Positions 6,292-6,726 of a stretch of 6,726 bases of DNA are shown one piece after another. Each line of letters opens with the position of its first letter. Position 1 is the first letter of the stretch. Origin of the DNA: Sediminibacterium sp. (lineage in GTDB: Bacteria > Bacteroidota > Bacteroidia > Chitinophagales > Chitinophagaceae). The stretch is taken from NCBI GenBank assembly GCA_030832695.1, contig JAURIP010000088.1, forward strand, positions 1-6,726, in the 5' to 3' direction. Both the position numbers and the translations under genes were made by a program. The notes beneath the pieces were generated by a model. The model did no database searches. It was not told the origin of the DNA and saw nothing but the letters and a program-made list of their open reading frames with translations.

Positions 6292-6310
6292 AATATCTAA
6301 TTTCAGTGGG

Positions 6311-6357
6311 TAAAGGTAAAACCTTGTACTCAAAGGAACTACAAAAAGGATGCCAAA
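6311..6357 (-). promoter_or_regulatory. Probable clp operon promoter region (elements imperfect)
   Basis: A promoter is expected here because a terminator (6379-6407) separates tig from clpP. On the minus strand two near-matches to TAnnTTTG are visible, each with one mismatch: TTCCTTTG (6338-6331) and TACCTTTA (6318-6311). Possible -33 TTTG elements occur at 6357-6354 (15 bases before the first box) and 6345-6342 (23 bases before the second). Neither pair has the ideal spacing, so the exact site is uncertain. No CtsR- or HrcA-type operator repeat was seen. Confidence 0.3.
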
Positions 6358-6378
6358 GTTTCAGATTATGACACAAAA

Positions 6379-6407
6379 AAGGCCTACTATATAAAATAGA
6401 AGGCCTT
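6379..6407 (-). terminator. Rho-independent terminator of tig
   Basis: AAGGCCT (6379-6385) pairs with AGGCCTT (6401-6407). After an A/A mismatch the stem continues with CTAT (6387-6390) and ATAG (6396-6399) around the loop ATAAA. On the minus strand the stem runs into six T residues (6380-6375), the classic layout for ending tig transcripts. On the plus strand only a weaker GGTTTT follows. It lies 57 bases past the tig stop and separates tig from the clp operon. Confidence 0.85.
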
Positions 6408-6464
6408 GGTTTTCAATGTTTTATTTATAGTAGCACCATTTTTACTCGGCGATACCACATTTAC

Positions 6465-6726
6465 CTAGTGTTGGTGTTGTTTTAACATGTCTGCAAATTT
6501 TTCAGCATCAATAGGGGTATCTTTTGCTTGTACCTCTGTTTCGATGGCTTTGAATAATTTGTCTGTGCTAATTCTATGGTAGCTGTCTTCTACAAATTTT
6601 TTGTCTTGCATCATTCTAACTGCGTAGTCTTCCAACCATTTGTCGTTATCACCCATGGCGCCCATTTGGTTGCCCATATAACTCATCAATTGTTGCTTTG
6701 CAAAATTCTTTAAATCTTCTGCGACC
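6465..6726 (-). CDS. tig: Trigger factor, C-terminal fragment (5' part outside window)
   Basis: Only the last ~86 codons are inside the window; the frame enters from the right edge (VAEDLKNFAKQQLMSYMG). Trigger factor is the ribosome-bound chaperone that shields nascent chains. The visible part fits its helical C-terminal substrate-binding region: amphipathic, Met- and Lys-rich helices with WLEDYAVRMMQDKKFVEDSY and TDKLFKAIETEVQ, ending in EKFADMLKQHQH. The DKLFxxIE and AEKFxxML pattern is how Bacteroidota trigger factors end. The position directly before clpP and clpX matches the classic tig-clpP-clpX order, which supports the call more than the sequence alone. The N-terminal ribosome-binding and PPIase domains cannot be checked here. 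A TTG and an ATG near 6689-6684 are internal codons, not a start. Its own terminator follows at 6379-6407. Confidence 0.85.
   Translation of the reverse strand, partial: VAEDLKNFAKQQLMSYMGNQMGAMGDNDKWLEDYAVRMMQDKKFVEDSYHRISTDKLFKAIETEVQAKDTPIDAEKFADMLKQHQH

Noticed and set aside
6292..6333. TTG-initiated 14-residue extension of the canonical ClpP
   Set aside because: The ATG at 6291 begins the typical MNxGKEFE sequence, and possible promoter elements overlap the extension.
1..6726. Mobile element, CRISPR array, tRNA or defence-system content
   Set aside because: No transposase, integrase, regular direct repeats, tRNA-like fold or defence genes were seen; gene order and content are those of core genome.

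Overview
The window reads as an AT-rich chromosomal segment from a member of the Bacteroidota, most likely the Chitinophagaceae or a close relative. Evidence: the proteins resemble that lineage (a trigger factor ending in KQHQH, two different ClpP paralogues in tandem before ClpX, a membrane-anchored multi-HhH protein). Two perfect TAnnTTTG -7 boxes fit the Bacteroidota housekeeping promoter. Clear Shine-Dalgarno sequences are lacking before most starts. The assignment rests on recognition, not on a search.

Left part (1-1189, minus): an HD-domain phosphohydrolase of the COG1078/dNTPase-like type, nearly complete, whose last few residues run off the left edge. It diverges from a plus-strand run of three genes across a roughly 110-base region with one -7 box for each direction. 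The plus-strand genes are a ~91-94 aa protein of unknown function (1297-1581), a PhnP-like metallo-beta-lactamase-fold hydrolase with a TTG start (1620-2384), and a single-pass membrane protein with three ComEA-like helix-hairpin-helix repeats (2474-3340).

Right part (3523-6726, minus): the conserved tig - clpP - clpX order, here with an extra divergent clpP. Reading in the direction of transcription: the 3' end of tig (trigger factor), a rho-independent terminator, a canonical clpP, a divergent clpP that lacks the usual N-terminal axial-loop segment, clpX, and a 50-aa small protein 37 bases behind clpX. Gaps of 19, 13 and 37 bases suggest one clpP-clpP-clpX-small ORF operon. It converges with the plus-strand genes at a strong bidirectional hairpin terminator (3466-3489).

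Functionally the right part is a protein quality-control block: trigger factor folds nascent chains, and ClpX unfolds tagged substrates and feeds them to a ClpP chamber. That chamber may be a mixed particle made of two different ClpP subunits. The left part is a set of conserved but poorly understood enzymes. No stretch over 300 bases lacks a gene. I saw no rRNA, tRNA, CRISPR array, insertion sequence or prophage gene. The window is mostly ordinary core genome; the points most worth a second look are the divergent ClpP and the small protein at the end of the clp operon.
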